Origin: Anoxybacillus mongoliensis
GTDB lineage: Bacteria; Bacillota; Bacilli; Bacillales; Anoxybacillaceae
Direction: 5' to 3'
Length of the DNA stretch: 64,000 nt
Assembly (NCBI RefSeq): GCF_014201515.1
Contig: NZ_JACHEQ010000005.1
Location: 62,001 to 126,000 of the forward strand
Shown here: one piece after another, positions 9,334 to 18,742 of the stretch
Numbering within the stretch: position 1 is the first letter of the stretch
Layout: the number at the start of each line of letters is the position of its first letter
The notes under the pieces: generated by a model
Database searches by the model: none
What the model was told of the DNA's origin: nothing
What the model saw: only the letters and a program-made list of their open reading frames with translations
Position numbers and translations under genes: made by a program

Positions 9334-10635
9334 ATGTCGAATTGGATGGAACGAAGAAAAGAGGCAGTTGCGCGGGCTCCGTATAATGTGACAGAAATTT
9401 TTATTAAAGAAGCAAAAGGAGCGATCATTCGAGACATAAATGATCGCGAATATATCGACTTTGCCGGAGGAATTGGCGTACAAAACGTCGGACATTGTCA
9501 TCCGAAAGTCGTCGCTGCCATTCAGCAACAAGCAGCAGCATTTATTCATCCTTGTTTTCATGTGACACCTTATGAATCGTATGTGTTATTAGCAGAAAAA
9601 TTAAATCAGTTAACACCGGGCGATTTTCCAAAAAAAACGATCTTTTTAAATAGTGGAGCAGAAGCTGTTGAAAATGCGGTGAAAATTGCAAGAAAGTACA
9701 CGGGGCGTCCTGCGATTGTGTCGTTTACAGGGGGATATCACGGTCGGACGTTATTGACGATGTCGCTGACGAGCAAAGTCATGCCATATAAAAAAGGATT
9801 TGGTCCATTTGCTCCAGAGGTGTATAAATTTCCATACCCATACTATTATCGGGCAAACGGACAAACAGCAGATGAGGTGGATGAACAGTTAATAGCAGCA
9901 CTGCAACAGTTTTTTACTGCGGAAGTGGCGCCTGATCATGTGGCCGCGATCATTATTGAACCTGTACAAGGAGAAGGTGGGTTTGTTGTTCCGTCAGCGA
10001 AGTTTATGCAAGCGATTCGCCGCATTTGCGATGAGCATGGCATCGTGATGATTGCTGATGAAATTCAAACGGGTTTTGCTCGAACTGGGCGTATGTTTGC
10101 GATGGAGCACTTTGGAGTAGCGCCTGATTTAATGACGTTGTCAAAGTCGATGGGGGCGGGTGTACCGATTAGTGCGGTCGTTGGCCGAAGTGAAATAATG
10201 GATGCACCAGAAGTTGGTCAGCTTGGCGGTACGTTTTCTGGAAGTCCGCTTGCATGTGCAGCTGCACTCGCTGTTTTAGATGTGATTGAAGAAGAACAGC
10301 TTATTGAGCGTGCCCGTCATTTGGGTGAAAAAATGATGACGCTTTTAACCGAAATGAAGCAACAGTTTGACATCATTGGAGACGTACGTGGGCTTGGAGC
10401 GATGTGTGCCATTGAACTTGTGACAGATCGCAATCAAAAAACGCCGGCGAAAGAACAAACGGCACATATTGTTTCTAATGCGTGGAAACGTGGAGTCATC
10501 TTTTTAAGCGCAGGACTGTACAGTAATGTTGTACGCTTTTTACCGCCACTTGTGATGACCGATGAACAACTAGAGCGCGGATTTTCAGTTTTGCGTGACT
10601 TACTAGCAGAAGTACAACAAAAGGTGGTGAAATGA
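9334..10635 (+). CDS. Class III aminotransferase (GabT-like), probable 2-aminoadipate or omega-amino acid aminotransferase
   Basis: A 433-residue PLP enzyme. Visible marks are DFAGGIGVQNVGHCHP near 42, NSGAEAVENAVKIAR near 106, the GGYHGRT segment near 133, the PLP-contact aspartate D242 in ADEIQTGFARTG and the Schiff-base lysine K271 in LSKSMGAG. Sequence style is closest to 4-aminobutyrate or 5-aminovalerate aminotransferases. In this operon the required step is 2-aminoadipate to 2-oxoadipate; class III enzymes usually act on terminal amines, so a 5-aminovalerate role (giving glutarate semialdehyde) is the main alternative. The GGGGGAG ribosome site lies right after the leader terminator; the next gene overlaps by 4 bp. 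Confidence 0.87.
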   Translation: MSNWMERRKEAVARAPYNVTEIFIKEAKGAIIRDINDREYIDFAGGIGVQNVGHCHPKVVAAIQQQAAAFIHPCFHVTPYESYVLLAEKLNQLTPGDFPKKTIFLNSGAEAVENAVKIARKYTGRPAIVSFTGGYHGRTLLTMSLTSKVMPYKKGFGPFAPEVYKFPYPYYYRANGQTADEVDEQLIAALQQFFTAEVAPDHVAAIIIEPVQGEGGFVVPSAKFMQAIRRICDEHGIVMIADEIQTGFARTGRMFAMEHFGVAPDLMTLSKSMGAGVPISAVVGRSEIMDAPEVGQLGGTFSGSPLACAAALAVLDVIEEEQLIERARHLGEKMMTLLTEMKQQFDIIGDVRGLGAMCAIELVTDRNQKTPAKEQTAHIVSNAWKRGVIFLSAGLYSNVVRFLPPLVMTDEQLERGFSVLRDLLAEVQQKVVK

Positions 10636-12077
10636 TGCGTGAAGTGAAAAATTATATCGATGGACAATGGATTGAAGGGAAACATGAAATAATTGAACGC
10701 TACAATCCAGCAGACAAAAAAGAGCTTGTTGCAATCGTTGCCGGTTCATCTGTTCATGATGTAGATGAGGCGGTGTTGGCTGCGGTGAAAGCAAAGAGAA
10801 AATGGGCGCAAACGGCCGCCCCAGAACGTGGCGCGTACTTACAAAAGGTCGCTCAGTTATTTGAGCAACATGCCGATGAATTGGCACAATTGGCTACGAA
10901 AGAAATGGGGAAACGTTTTGCCGAAACGAAAGGAGAAGTGTATCGTAGCGCAGCCATTTTACGTTATTATGCCGGGGAAGGATTGCGGAAAATTGGTGAC
11001 GTTCTACCATCGTTTGATGCTAAAAACTTATTTTTTACAAAGCGTGTTCCTGTCGGTGTTGTCGCAGTCATTGCTCCGTGGAATTTTCCGCTCGCCATTC
11101 CGGTCTGGAAAATCGCTCCTGCTCTCGTTTACGGTAATACGGTCGTATTTAAGCCTGCGCTAGAAGCAAGTGCGACTGGCGCTCGCATTGTTGAATTGTT
11201 TGCAGAAGCAGGGCTACCTCCAGGTGTTTTAAACTTAGTTGTTGGTCGCGGTAGTTCCATCGGCGATGCGATTGTTGAGCATGATGGGGTTGATGCGATT
11301 ACGTTTACTGGTTCGAATGCAATTGGTAGTGAAATTGCGAAAAAAGCAGCAGCTCGTGGGGCGAAATATCAACTTGAGCTTGGCGGGAAAAATCCAGCGA
11401 TCGTTTTAAGTGACGCGGATGTCGATTTTGCTGCTCGACTTGTTGTAGAAGGAGCGATGAAGCAAACGGGACAACGTTGTACAGCAACGAGTCGTGTATT
11501 CGTTGAAAAAGAAGTCATGGACGTATTTCGAGAACGTGTCACTGAACATGTGAAGCGCATTCGTGTCGGCAATGGAATGGATGAACAAGTGACGATGGGG
11601 CCGGTTGTATCGAAAGGACAATTTGAAACCGTTCAGCGCTATATCCATATTGGAAAACAAGAAGGACGACTGCTTATTGGAGGGGGAGCGAGCGATGATG
11701 TAGGCTGGTATATTGAGCCAACTGTATTTGATTCTGTTTCCCATCAATCTATTATTGCAAGAGAAGAAATTTTTGGACCTGTGTTGTCGATTGTAGAAGC
11801 AGCATCTATTGATGAAGCAATTGAAATGGCAAACGACAGCATTTATGGCTTAAGTGCGTCATTATTTACAAACAACTTATCGAAAGCGCTTTACTTTATT
11901 GAACATATCGAAGCAGGCATGGTGCAAGTGAACGGTGAAACAGGGGGGGCAGAACCACAAGCACCTTTTGGCGGGATGAAGCAATCAAGTTCAGGTACGC
12001 GCGAACAAGGGCAAGCGGCCATTGAGTTTTTTACAGCGTATCAAACGATTTCCATTCGACCACATCCAAACATGTGA
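10632..12077 (+). CDS. NAD(P)-dependent aldehyde dehydrogenase, probable glutarate semialdehyde dehydrogenase
   Basis: A 481-residue aldehyde dehydrogenase with the APWNFPLAIPVWK segment near 148, the nucleotide-site FTGSNAIGSEI near 225, general base E249 in LELGGKNP and nucleophile C283 in GQRCTATSR. The C-terminal FGGMKQSSSGTREQG motif resembles 2-oxoglutarate-semialdehyde dehydrogenases (GucD/YcbD group), which act on a five-carbon acidic aldehyde. Together with the pathway this favours oxidation of glutarate semialdehyde to glutarate; the substrate is inferred. The start overlaps the aminotransferase stop (ATGA), and a second ATG follows directly. Confidence 0.85.
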   Translation: MMREVKNYIDGQWIEGKHEIIERYNPADKKELVAIVAGSSVHDVDEAVLAAVKAKRKWAQTAAPERGAYLQKVAQLFEQHADELAQLATKEMGKRFAETKGEVYRSAAILRYYAGEGLRKIGDVLPSFDAKNLFFTKRVPVGVVAVIAPWNFPLAIPVWKIAPALVYGNTVVFKPALEASATGARIVELFAEAGLPPGVLNLVVGRGSSIGDAIVEHDGVDAITFTGSNAIGSEIAKKAAARGAKYQLELGGKNPAIVLSDADVDFAARLVVEGAMKQTGQRCTATSRVFVEKEVMDVFRERVTEHVKRIRVGNGMDEQVTMGPVVSKGQFETVQRYIHIGKQEGRLLIGGGASDDVGWYIEPTVFDSVSHQSIIAREEIFGPVLSIVEAASIDEAIEMANDSIYGLSASLFTNNLSKALYFIEHIEAGMVQVNGETGGAEPQAPFGGMKQSSSGTREQGQAAIEFFTAYQTISIRPHPNM

Positions 12078-12091
12078 AAGGGGGACATGTA

Positions 12092-13471
12092 ATGGATCAA
12101 CAGTTTCATAAAGTATTAACGAAACTCGATGTGTTGTTATTGGCATTTGGTGCGATGATCGGTTGGGGATGGGTTGTGCTCTCAGGTACGTGGATCACGA
12201 GTGCGGGTGCGTTTGGTGCGATCATCGCTTTTTTAATCGGGGGAATTCTGGTGATTTTTGTCGGTTTAACGTATGCGGAGTTATCATCAGCCATGCCGAA
12301 AGTAGGAGGAGAACATTATTTCGTTTTACGTGCCCTCGGTCCTAAAGCTTCGTTTATCGCTGCTTGGGCAATAGCCCTTGGTTATTTATCGGTTGTAGCA
12401 TTTGAAGCAGTTGCGCTTCCAACGGTAATTGAGTATTTATTCCCGACATTTAAATTTGGTTATCTTTGGACAATTGCCGGATGGGATGTGAACGCTTCCT
12501 GGGTAATGATTGGTATGCTCGGTTCCATCATCATTACGTGGATTAACTATCGTGGTGTAAAAAGTGCCGCTTTTTTACAAGTTGTATTGACGTTTGTCAT
12601 TTTTCTTGTCGGCATGGCGCTTTTAGGTGGTTCACTTGTAAACGGAGAAGCAGCAAATTTGCAGCCGTTCTTTAAAGACGGTTCAGCTGGGTTACTCGCT
12701 GTACTAGTTATGACACCGTTTATGTTCGTTGGTTTTGACGTCATTCCTCAAACGGCAGAGGAAATGAAAATCCCGCAACGTTCTATTGGAAAAATTCTTA
12801 TTTTATCTGTCGCTTTAGCTGTTTTGTTTTATGTCGCCGTTGTATTTGCGGTATCTTACATTTTACCAGACGATGTGTTAACAAATTCATCGCTTCCAAC
12901 AGCAGATGCGATGGCTGCTGCGTTAGGCAGTTCGTTTTTTTCGAAAGTGCTTATTATCGGGGGATTAGCAGGTATTTTGACAAGCTGGAACGCATTTATT
13001 ATCGGAGGTAGTCGCGTACTCTATGCGATGGCAAAAGAAGGATTTCTTCCACAATGGTTTGCCCACATCCACCCTGTATACAAAACACCATCAAACGCGA
13101 TTTTATTTATTGGAACGCTCGCCACATTCGCTCCTCTACTAGGCAGACCAATGCTCGTTTGGCTTGTCGATGCAGGAGGGTTCTCCATCATTATCGCTTA
13201 TTTCCTTGTTGCTTGGTCATTTATTGCATTACGTAAAAAAGAACCGAATATGCCACGACCGTTTCAAGTCGGTCAATCATCGATCGTTGGTTGGATTGCC
13301 CTTGTGTTGTCGCTTGGATTTATTGTGTTATATATGCCAGGCATGCCATCACAGCTCGTCTGGCCGTATGAGTGGCTCATATTTATTGGATGGTGGGTCA
13401 TTGGTGCGTTTTTCATCGGACGAATAAAGAAAAAAGCGATGGAACAAACAGAACATGTACATCGGATGTAG
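12092..13471 (+). CDS. APC-superfamily amino-acid permease, probable lysine importer
   Basis: The 459-residue integral membrane protein has about twelve hydrophobic segments and the APC start FGAMIGWGWVVLSGTWI. The ATG at 12092 is preceded seven bases upstream by AAAGGGGG; an upstream GTG at 12074 overlaps the previous stop and has no site of its own. The loop VTPFMFVGFDVIPQTAEEM is typical of cation-coupled amino-acid permeases. It is the last gene before a terminator and belongs to the lysine-type operon, so lysine or a related amine is the likely substrate. Substrate is inference only. Confidence 0.85.
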   Translation: MDQQFHKVLTKLDVLLLAFGAMIGWGWVVLSGTWITSAGAFGAIIAFLIGGILVIFVGLTYAELSSAMPKVGGEHYFVLRALGPKASFIAAWAIALGYLSVVAFEAVALPTVIEYLFPTFKFGYLWTIAGWDVNASWVMIGMLGSIIITWINYRGVKSAAFLQVVLTFVIFLVGMALLGGSLVNGEAANLQPFFKDGSAGLLAVLVMTPFMFVGFDVIPQTAEEMKIPQRSIGKILILSVALAVLFYVAVVFAVSYILPDDVLTNSSLPTADAMAAALGSSFFSKVLIIGGLAGILTSWNAFIIGGSRVLYAMAKEGFLPQWFAHIHPVYKTPSNAILFIGTLATFAPLLGRPMLVWLVDAGGFSIIIAYFLVAWSFIALRKKEPNMPRPFQVGQSSIVGWIALVLSLGFIVLYMPGMPSQLVWPYEWLIFIGWWVIGAFFIGRIKKKAMEQTEHVHRM

Positions 13472-13496
13472 AGGGGCGAATATGCTCCTCTTTTTG
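13470..13496 (+). terminator. Intrinsic terminator after the permease
   Basis: AGAGGGGC pairs with GCTCCTCT (one G-U) around GAATAT, followed by TTTTTG. It separates two transcription units of the pathway. Confidence 0.85.
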
Positions 13497-13525
13497 TTTG
13501 TGAGGTCATAAAACGATTTCATTTG

Positions 13526-13533
13526 TGTATACA
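13526..13533. promoter_or_regulatory. TGTATACA palindrome upstream of the ThDP enzyme gene
   Basis: An 8-bp perfect palindrome TGTATACA, flanked by TTTG and TACAAA, lies 28 bp before the GTG start. The same octamer occurs 24 bp before the etfB start (17886-17893), so it may be a shared operator of this regulon. Two copies of an 8-mer are weak evidence. Confidence 0.3.
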
Positions 13534-13560
13534 TGATACAAAAAGAAAGGAGGGCTTGTA

Positions 13561-15186
13561 GTGAATGCAGCGGAGGCGATCGTTCAATGTTTAAAAAGTG
13601 AGGACATTTCTCATGTCTTTTGTGTGCCGGGGGAAAGTTATTTACCGATCCTTGATGCCCTTTTTTCTGAGAAAACGATCCAACTCATTTCTGCTCGTCA
13701 TGAAGGCGGCGCCGCATTTATGGCAGAAGGATATGCGAAGGCAAGCGGAAAAGTTGGCGTTGTGATGGCAACAAGAGCCGTAGGAGCTACAAACGCTGCT
13801 ATCGGTATTCATACAGCCAAGCAAGATTCAACACCGATGGTTGTATTGTTAGGACAAGTTGCGCGAACATTTCGGGGACGTGAAGGATTTCAAGAGGTAG
13901 ATGTTGAGGCGTTTTTTCGTCCGCTCGCGAAATGGGCGATAGAAATTGATGACGCAAAAAGGTTACCAGAATTGCTAACGAGGGCGTTTCGAATTGCACA
14001 AACGGGAAGACCTGGTCCAGTTGTCGTTTCGCTTCCGGAAGATGTTCTTCATGAACAGATCGATCACGTAATCTTTTCGAAAACAATTGTTCCAAAACCA
14101 GCACCAAGCCAAGAAGACATCCAGCGTATCGAGCAATTGTTACAGTCAGCGAACCGTCCAGTCATTATTGCTGGCGGAGGGGTTATACGTTCAAAAGCTA
14201 CCGATGTTCTCCGTTTGTTCGCTGAAAAATGGTCGCTTCCTGTCATGGCGTCTTTTCGTCGACATGACGTATTTCCAAACGATCATCCACTCTACGTTGG
14301 TCATCTCGGTTTAGGCACACAACGAGCTGTTATTGAAACGGTTGAACAAGCAGATGTGGTGTTAGCGATCGGCACTCGTTTGTCAGAAGTGACGACGCAA
14401 GATTATAGGCTATTATCAACGCAACAACTCATCCATATCGATATTGATTACGATGTGATCGGTGTGACTTATTCCCCACATATTGGAATTGTTTCTGATG
14501 CGAAAGAAGCTTTAAAGCGATTGCTCACCATTAAGCTTCAGCAAACATGGACGGCGTGGACAAAAAAACGGCGGGAAGTGTATGATCAAGTATCATCTCT
14601 TCCGTCCATTAAACGTAACATCAATGAGAGCGTCATCGATACCCTTCAACGCCTTCTCCCTCCAGAATCGATCATTACAAACGATGCTGGGAATTTTGCG
14701 AGCTGGCTTCATTCATTTTTTCAATTTCAGCAACATACATATATTGGGCCGACTTCAGGAGCGATGGGGTATGGGCTACCCGCGGCTATTGGGGCAAAAT
14801 TGGCTCATCCGCATCGTTCGGTCGTTTCATTAAGTGGAGACGGTGGGTTTATGATGACGATGCAAGAACTCGAAACGGCAGTTCGTTACAAAATTCCAAT
14901 CATTAGTATTGTGTTTAACAATCAAATGTACGGAACGATTCGCATGTACCAAGAGCTTCGCTATCCAAAACGCGTCATCGGAACCGACTTAAGCGATATA
15001 TCATTCGCACACATGGCGCATAGTCTTGGGGCCGACGGTGTGCGTGTAGAGACAGAAAAACAATTTTTACATGCGTTCACCTCCGCACTTCAAAACAATA
15101 AGCCGACTGTCATTGAAGTGATGACGGATCCGCATGTATTATCTCCGTTTTTAACAGTTGAACAAGCGAGAGGAGGAAAACAATGA
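13561..15186 (+). CDS. ThDP-dependent enzyme of the acetolactate synthase family, probable 2-oxoadipate decarboxylase
   Basis: A 541-residue protein with the three ThDP-enzyme domains. The Pyr domain carries the cofactor glutamate in ISARHEGGAAFMAEGYA (near residue 48), the middle domain an FxGR-like stretch VIIAGGGVIRS, and the PP domain the GDGGFMMTMQELETA motif with NNQMYGTIRMYQE (metal and diphosphate site, near 430-460). The GTG start follows AAAGGAGGG. It has no regulatory subunit beside it and sits between lysine-type genes, so acetolactate synthesis is unlikely; decarboxylation of 2-oxoadipate to glutarate semialdehyde is the reaction the pathway needs. Substrate is inferred. It overlaps the next gene by 4 bp. 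Confidence 0.85.
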   Translation: MNAAEAIVQCLKSEDISHVFCVPGESYLPILDALFSEKTIQLISARHEGGAAFMAEGYAKASGKVGVVMATRAVGATNAAIGIHTAKQDSTPMVVLLGQVARTFRGREGFQEVDVEAFFRPLAKWAIEIDDAKRLPELLTRAFRIAQTGRPGPVVVSLPEDVLHEQIDHVIFSKTIVPKPAPSQEDIQRIEQLLQSANRPVIIAGGGVIRSKATDVLRLFAEKWSLPVMASFRRHDVFPNDHPLYVGHLGLGTQRAVIETVEQADVVLAIGTRLSEVTTQDYRLLSTQQLIHIDIDYDVIGVTYSPHIGIVSDAKEALKRLLTIKLQQTWTAWTKKRREVYDQVSSLPSIKRNINESVIDTLQRLLPPESIITNDAGNFASWLHSFFQFQQHTYIGPTSGAMGYGLPAAIGAKLAHPHRSVVSLSGDGGFMMTMQELETAVRYKIPIISIVFNNQMYGTIRMYQELRYPKRVIGTDLSDISFAHMAHSLGADGVRVETEKQFLHAFTSALQNNKPTVIEVMTDPHVLSPFLTVEQARGGKQ

Positions 15187-16658
15187 AAGTATTAAACTAT
15201 ATCGATGGGCGATGGATGCCGTCCGTAAGCGAGCAATTTGTTCCGATTATTAACCCAGCGAACGGTCAAAGTATCGGAGAAGTGACCGTATCGAATGAAC
15301 AAGATGTAGAACAGGCGGTATCGGCGGCAAAACGAGCGCAAAAAGCATGGGCACTCGTTCCAGCACCAAAACGAGCTGAAGTGCTTTATAAGGTGGGCAT
15401 GTTACTACAAGAGCGAAAAGAACAAATGGCTCGCCTATTAACGATGGAAATGGGAAAGGTCATTGAAGAAGCACGTGGTGAAGTGCAAGAAGGAATCGAT
15501 ATGGCATTTTACATGGCAGGAGAAGGAAGACGGTTATTTGGCGATACAACTCCGTCCGAGTTACCGAATAAATTTGCGATGAGCGTTCGGGCGCCAATTG
15601 GTGTCGTCGGCTTAATTACTCCATGGAACTTTCCGATTGCGATTGCTACGTGGAAATCATTCCCTGCGATCGTTGCTGGCAATGCGGTCGTTTGGAAACC
15701 TGCGCTCGAAACACCGATTATGGCACAGCAACTCGCGCAAATATTCGAGCAGGCCGGATTGCCAAACGGTGTATTTAACGTTGTACATGGACGCGGCTCT
15801 GTTGTTGGTGAAGCGCTTGTTGAACATCGTGATGTAAAAGTTATTTCGTTCACAGGATCTAATGGGGTCGGAAGACGAATTGCGGAAACGTGCGGTCGTC
15901 ATTTGAAAAAAGTATCGCTTGAGATGGGGGGGAAAAATGCCGTTATCGTCATGGATGATGCGGATATCGACCTTGCTGTGGAAGCGATCATCTGGAGCGC
16001 TTTTGGTACATCTGGACAACGTTGTACGGCATGTAGCCGAATTATCGTTCATGAACGCGTGAAACAACAATTGGAAGAACGTTTACTCGCGGCGATGAAC
16101 ATATTAACGGTAGGAAACGGGCTAGAGGAAGGAGTAAAAGTCGGACCAGTCATTAATCAAGGAGCGTTACAAAAAATCCATCATTACGTTCAAATCGGGA
16201 AAAACGAAGGAGCTACGCTACTTGCAGGAGGATATGTGTTGCAAGATGAGCAATACAAAGGCGGATTTTATTATGCCCCAACATTGTTTACAAACGTTAC
16301 GCCAACGATGACCATTGCACGTGAAGAAATTTTCGGTCCAGTCACATCGATTATATCCGTTCGCAGTTTAGAAGAAGCGATTGAAGTAAATAACAGCGTT
16401 GATTATGGACTTTCGAGTGCGATTTTTACACGCGATATTCACCGAGCGTTTACAGCCATGCGTGATTTCGATACAGGAATTGTATACGTGAATGCAGGAA
16501 CGACTGGGGCAGAAATTCATTTGCCTTTTGGTGGAACGAAAGGAACAGGAAACGGACATCGTGATTCAGGTGTAGCGGCACTTGATGTGTTTACAGAATG
16601 GAAAAGTATTTATGTTGACTATAGCGGTAAATTACAACGTGCACAAATTGACGTGTGA
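15183..16658 (+). CDS. Aldehyde dehydrogenase, probable 2-aminoadipate 6-semialdehyde dehydrogenase
   Basis: A 491-residue aldehyde dehydrogenase: [17 protein letters not shown] near 146, [13 protein letters not shown] near 223, general base E247 in LEMGGKN and nucleophile C281 in GQRCTACSR. The C-terminal [15 protein letters not shown] motif differs from the first aldehyde dehydrogenase of the cluster, so the two are distinct enzymes and not recent duplicates. Being coupled (ATGA) to the ThDP gene and followed 12 bp later by the lysine 6-dehydrogenase-like gene, it is the best candidate for oxidising allysine to 2-aminoadipate. Which of the two enzymes does which step cannot be settled from sequence. 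Confidence 0.84.
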   Translation: MKVLNYIDGRWMPSVSEQFVPIINPANGQSIGEVTVSNEQDVEQAVSAAKRAQKAWALVPAPKRAEVLYKVGMLLQERKEQMARLLTMEMGKVIEEARGEVQEGIDMAFYMAGEGRRLFGDTTPSELPNKFAMSVRAPIGVVGLITPWNFPIAIATWKSFPAIVAGNAVVWKPALETPIMAQQLAQIFEQAGLPNGVFNVVHGRGSVVGEALVEHRDVKVISFTGSNGVGRRIAETCGRHLKKVSLEMGGKNAVIVMDDADIDLAVEAIIWSAFGTSGQRCTACSRIIVHERVKQQLEERLLAAMNILTVGNGLEEGVKVGPVINQGALQKIHHYVQIGKNEGATLLAGGYVLQDEQYKGGFYYAPTLFTNVTPTMTIAREEIFGPVTSIISVRSLEEAIEVNNSVDYGLSSAIFTRDIHRAFTAMRDFDTGIVYVNAGTTGAEIHLPFGGTKGTGNGHRDSGVAALDVFTEWKSIYVDYSGKLQRAQIDV

Positions 16659-16670
16659 GGGGGATGAGAG

Positions 16671-17819
16671 ATGAATGTCATTGTACTTGGCGCGGGTTTA
16701 ATGGGGAAAGAAGCTGTGCGTGACTTAATTGAACAACAAGCGGTATTATCGGTGACGCTCGCTGATGTCGATGAAGAAAAAGCAAAAGCGGTTCAACGTT
16801 CGTTGTCATCAGAAAAAGTGAAAGTGAAGCGAGTGAATGCAGCGAATGATCAAGAACTGCGGGCTGCGATGCATGGGCATGATGTAGCCATTAATGCTCT
16901 CTTTTACACGTTTAATGAAAACGTAGCGAAAGCGGCCATTGAAACGGGTGTACACGCCGTAGATTTAGGTGGACATATCGGACATATGACAGATCGTGTC
17001 CTTGCTTTACACGAACAAGCAAAACGAGCAGGTGTTACATTAATTCCAGATTTAGGTGTTGCTCCAGGAATGATTAATATTTTAACAGGATATGGAGCAA
17101 GTCAACTGGATCGCGTTCATACCATTAAATTATATGTTGGCGGTATTCCGCTTCGTCCAGAGCCACCACTTGAATACAATCACGTCTTTTCTCTTGAAGG
17201 CTTACTCGATCATTACACCGATCCTTCTTTTATTATTCGCGATGGGCAAAAACAACAAGTCCCATCTTTATCTGAAATTGAAACGATTTATTTTGAACGT
17301 TTCGGGCCGCTTGAAGCGTTTCATACATCCGGAGGAACATCAACATTGCCGCGTTCTTATCCGAATGTAAAATGTTTGGAATATAAAACTATTCGCTATC
17401 CGGGGCACGCGGAAAAATTTCAGCTTCTTGTCGATTTACAATTGACGCGTCGAGACTATGAAGTAGAAGTCAACGGGGTAGCCGTACGGCCGCGTGACGT
17501 TTTGTTAAAAGTGCTAACTCCTCTTTTAGAGTTAAAAGAAAAGGACGATGTTGTGTTATTACGTGTCATTGTAGGGGGAGAAAAGGATGGAAAAGAAAGA
17601 ACGTACGAATATGAAATGGTGACACATAAAGATCGCCAAAAAAATGTGACAGCGATGGCACGTTCTACCGCATATACCGTTTCTGTCGTTGCACAAATGA
17701 TTGGCAACGGAACGATTCAAAAGCGCGGAGCGTATCCACCTGAACAAATTGTTCCGGGCGCTCGCTATATTGAAGAAATGATTCGCCGTGGTGTCGTTAT
17801 TCGCGCGACGATGCATTAA
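16671..17819 (+). CDS. lysDH: Lysine 6-dehydrogenase-like protein (saccharopine dehydrogenase family)
   Basis: The 382-residue protein starts with the Rossmann motif [17 protein letters not shown] and has the saccharopine dehydrogenase fold marks (DLGGHIGHM near 100, [17 protein letters not shown] near 125, and a [18 protein letters not shown] substrate-domain block near 155). Length and these blocks fit the Geobacillus lysine 6-dehydrogenase I know from the literature (about 385 residues), which converts lysine and NAD+ to allysine and ammonia. True saccharopine dehydrogenases need a lysine-ketoglutarate reductase partner, absent here. It closes the transcription unit. Function is assigned by family resemblance plus context. 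Confidence 0.83.
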   Translation: MNVIVLGAGLMGKEAVRDLIEQQAVLSVTLADVDEEKAKAVQRSLSSEKVKVKRVNAANDQELRAAMHGHDVAINALFYTFNENVAKAAIETGVHAVDLGGHIGHMTDRVLALHEQAKRAGVTLIPDLGVAPGMINILTGYGASQLDRVHTIKLYVGGIPLRPEPPLEYNHVFSLEGLLDHYTDPSFIIRDGQKQQVPSLSEIETIYFERFGPLEAFHTSGGTSTLPRSYPNVKCLEYKTIRYPGHAEKFQLLVDLQLTRRDYEVEVNGVAVRPRDVLLKVLTPLLELKEKDDVVLLRVIVGGEKDGKERTYEYEMVTHKDRQKNVTAMARSTAYTVSVVAQMIGNGTIQKRGAYPPEQIVPGARYIEEMIRRGVVIRATMH

Positions 17820-17917
17820 AATTGTGAACAAAATGGTAAATTTTCTGATTGTTATGACGAGTGATTTGTTCATTATGCTAAAATATGTATACATCGAATA
17901 GATTTGGAGGTGAACAT

Positions 17918-18730
17918 ATGCTACATATTGTAGCCTGTATTAAGCAAGTGCCAGATACAAAAATTATTAAAATGAATCCGAAAACGAATACGATGGACCG
18001 TGCAAGTGCCCCGGCGATTTTAAACCCGTATGATGCGCATGCGGTAGAAGAGGCTGTTCGTTTAAAAAAGGAGTACGGTGGAATCGTATCTGTTTTAACG
18101 ATGGGTCCCCCACCAGCAGTCAAAGCGATTAAAAAATGTATAGAGCTCGGGGCAGATGAAGGGTATATGATTTCAGACCGAGCATTTGCCGGAGCTGACA
18201 CGCTTGCGACAAGTTATGCACTTACAAAAGCGCTTGAAAAAATCGCCAAACAGCGTCCGATTGACCTTATCATTTGTGGAAAAATGACGATTGACGGGGA
18301 TACGGGGCAAGTCGGACCAGGTATTGCACGACGTTTAAACATTCCTCCTCTCACTGGTGTAAACAAAGTTGTTGAAGTAAATAAAGAAAAAGGGTATGCG
18401 ATCGTTCATCGTAAATTAGAAGATGGATATGAAGTAGTGAAATCGCAATTGCCTTGCTTGTTCACCGTTGAGAAAGACATCAATGACATCTCCTTTGCAC
18501 CTTTGCCAAACATGATTAAAGCGGCACGATACCAGCCAACCATTTGGACAGCAGACGACTTAGAAAATGTAGACCGCAAACAGCTAGGACTAAAAGGATC
18601 TCCAACGATTGTATCAAAAGTATGGGCGCCACCCAAGCCAGAAGGCGGAAAAATACTGACAGGAACAAAAGAAGAGCAAGTGAACGAACTGTTGTCTATT
18701 GTACTACAGAAAAAAGAGCTTTTTTCATAG
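17918..18730 (+). CDS. etfB: Electron transfer flavoprotein beta subunit (FixA-like)
   Basis: The 270-residue start at 17918 (MLHIVACIKQVPDT) has GGAGGTGA upstream; an upstream in-frame ATG lies inside the promoter region. Family marks include ILNPYDAHAVEEAVRLK near 40, VLTMGPPPA near 63 and the CGKMTIDGDTGQVGPGIA nucleotide-site block near 120. Together with EtfA it accepts electrons from acyl-CoA dehydrogenases. The four-gene order etfB-etfA-fixC-fixX is that of EtfABCX complexes, some of which bifurcate electrons between quinone and ferredoxin. An -10-like TATGCT and the octamer TGTATACA lie just upstream. Confidence 0.92.
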   Translation: MLHIVACIKQVPDTKIIKMNPKTNTMDRASAPAILNPYDAHAVEEAVRLKKEYGGIVSVLTMGPPPAVKAIKKCIELGADEGYMISDRAFAGADTLATSYALTKALEKIAKQRPIDLIICGKMTIDGDTGQVGPGIARRLNIPPLTGVNKVVEVNKEKGYAIVHRKLEDGYEVVKSQLPCLFTVEKDINDISFAPLPNMIKAARYQPTIWTADDLENVDRKQLGLKGSPTIVSKVWAPPKPEGGKILTGTKEEQVNELLSIVLQKKELFS

Positions 18731-18742
18731 GAGGAGTAGCGC

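Noticed and set aside
9334-12077. GABA degradation pair gabT-gabD
   Set aside because: The pair is similar, but a simple GABA shunt does not explain the ThDP enzyme, lysine dehydrogenase-like gene, CoA-transferase and acyl-CoA dehydrogenase; kept only as a possible side activity.
13561-15186. Acetolactate synthase large subunit working with ilvD
   Set aside because: No small subunit, 7 kb from ilvD, and embedded in the lysine-type catabolic operon.
17820-17870. Terminator between the lysine dehydrogenase-like gene and etfB
   Set aside because: AAAATT/AATTTT is a weak A-T stem without a T-run; read-through into etfB remains possible.
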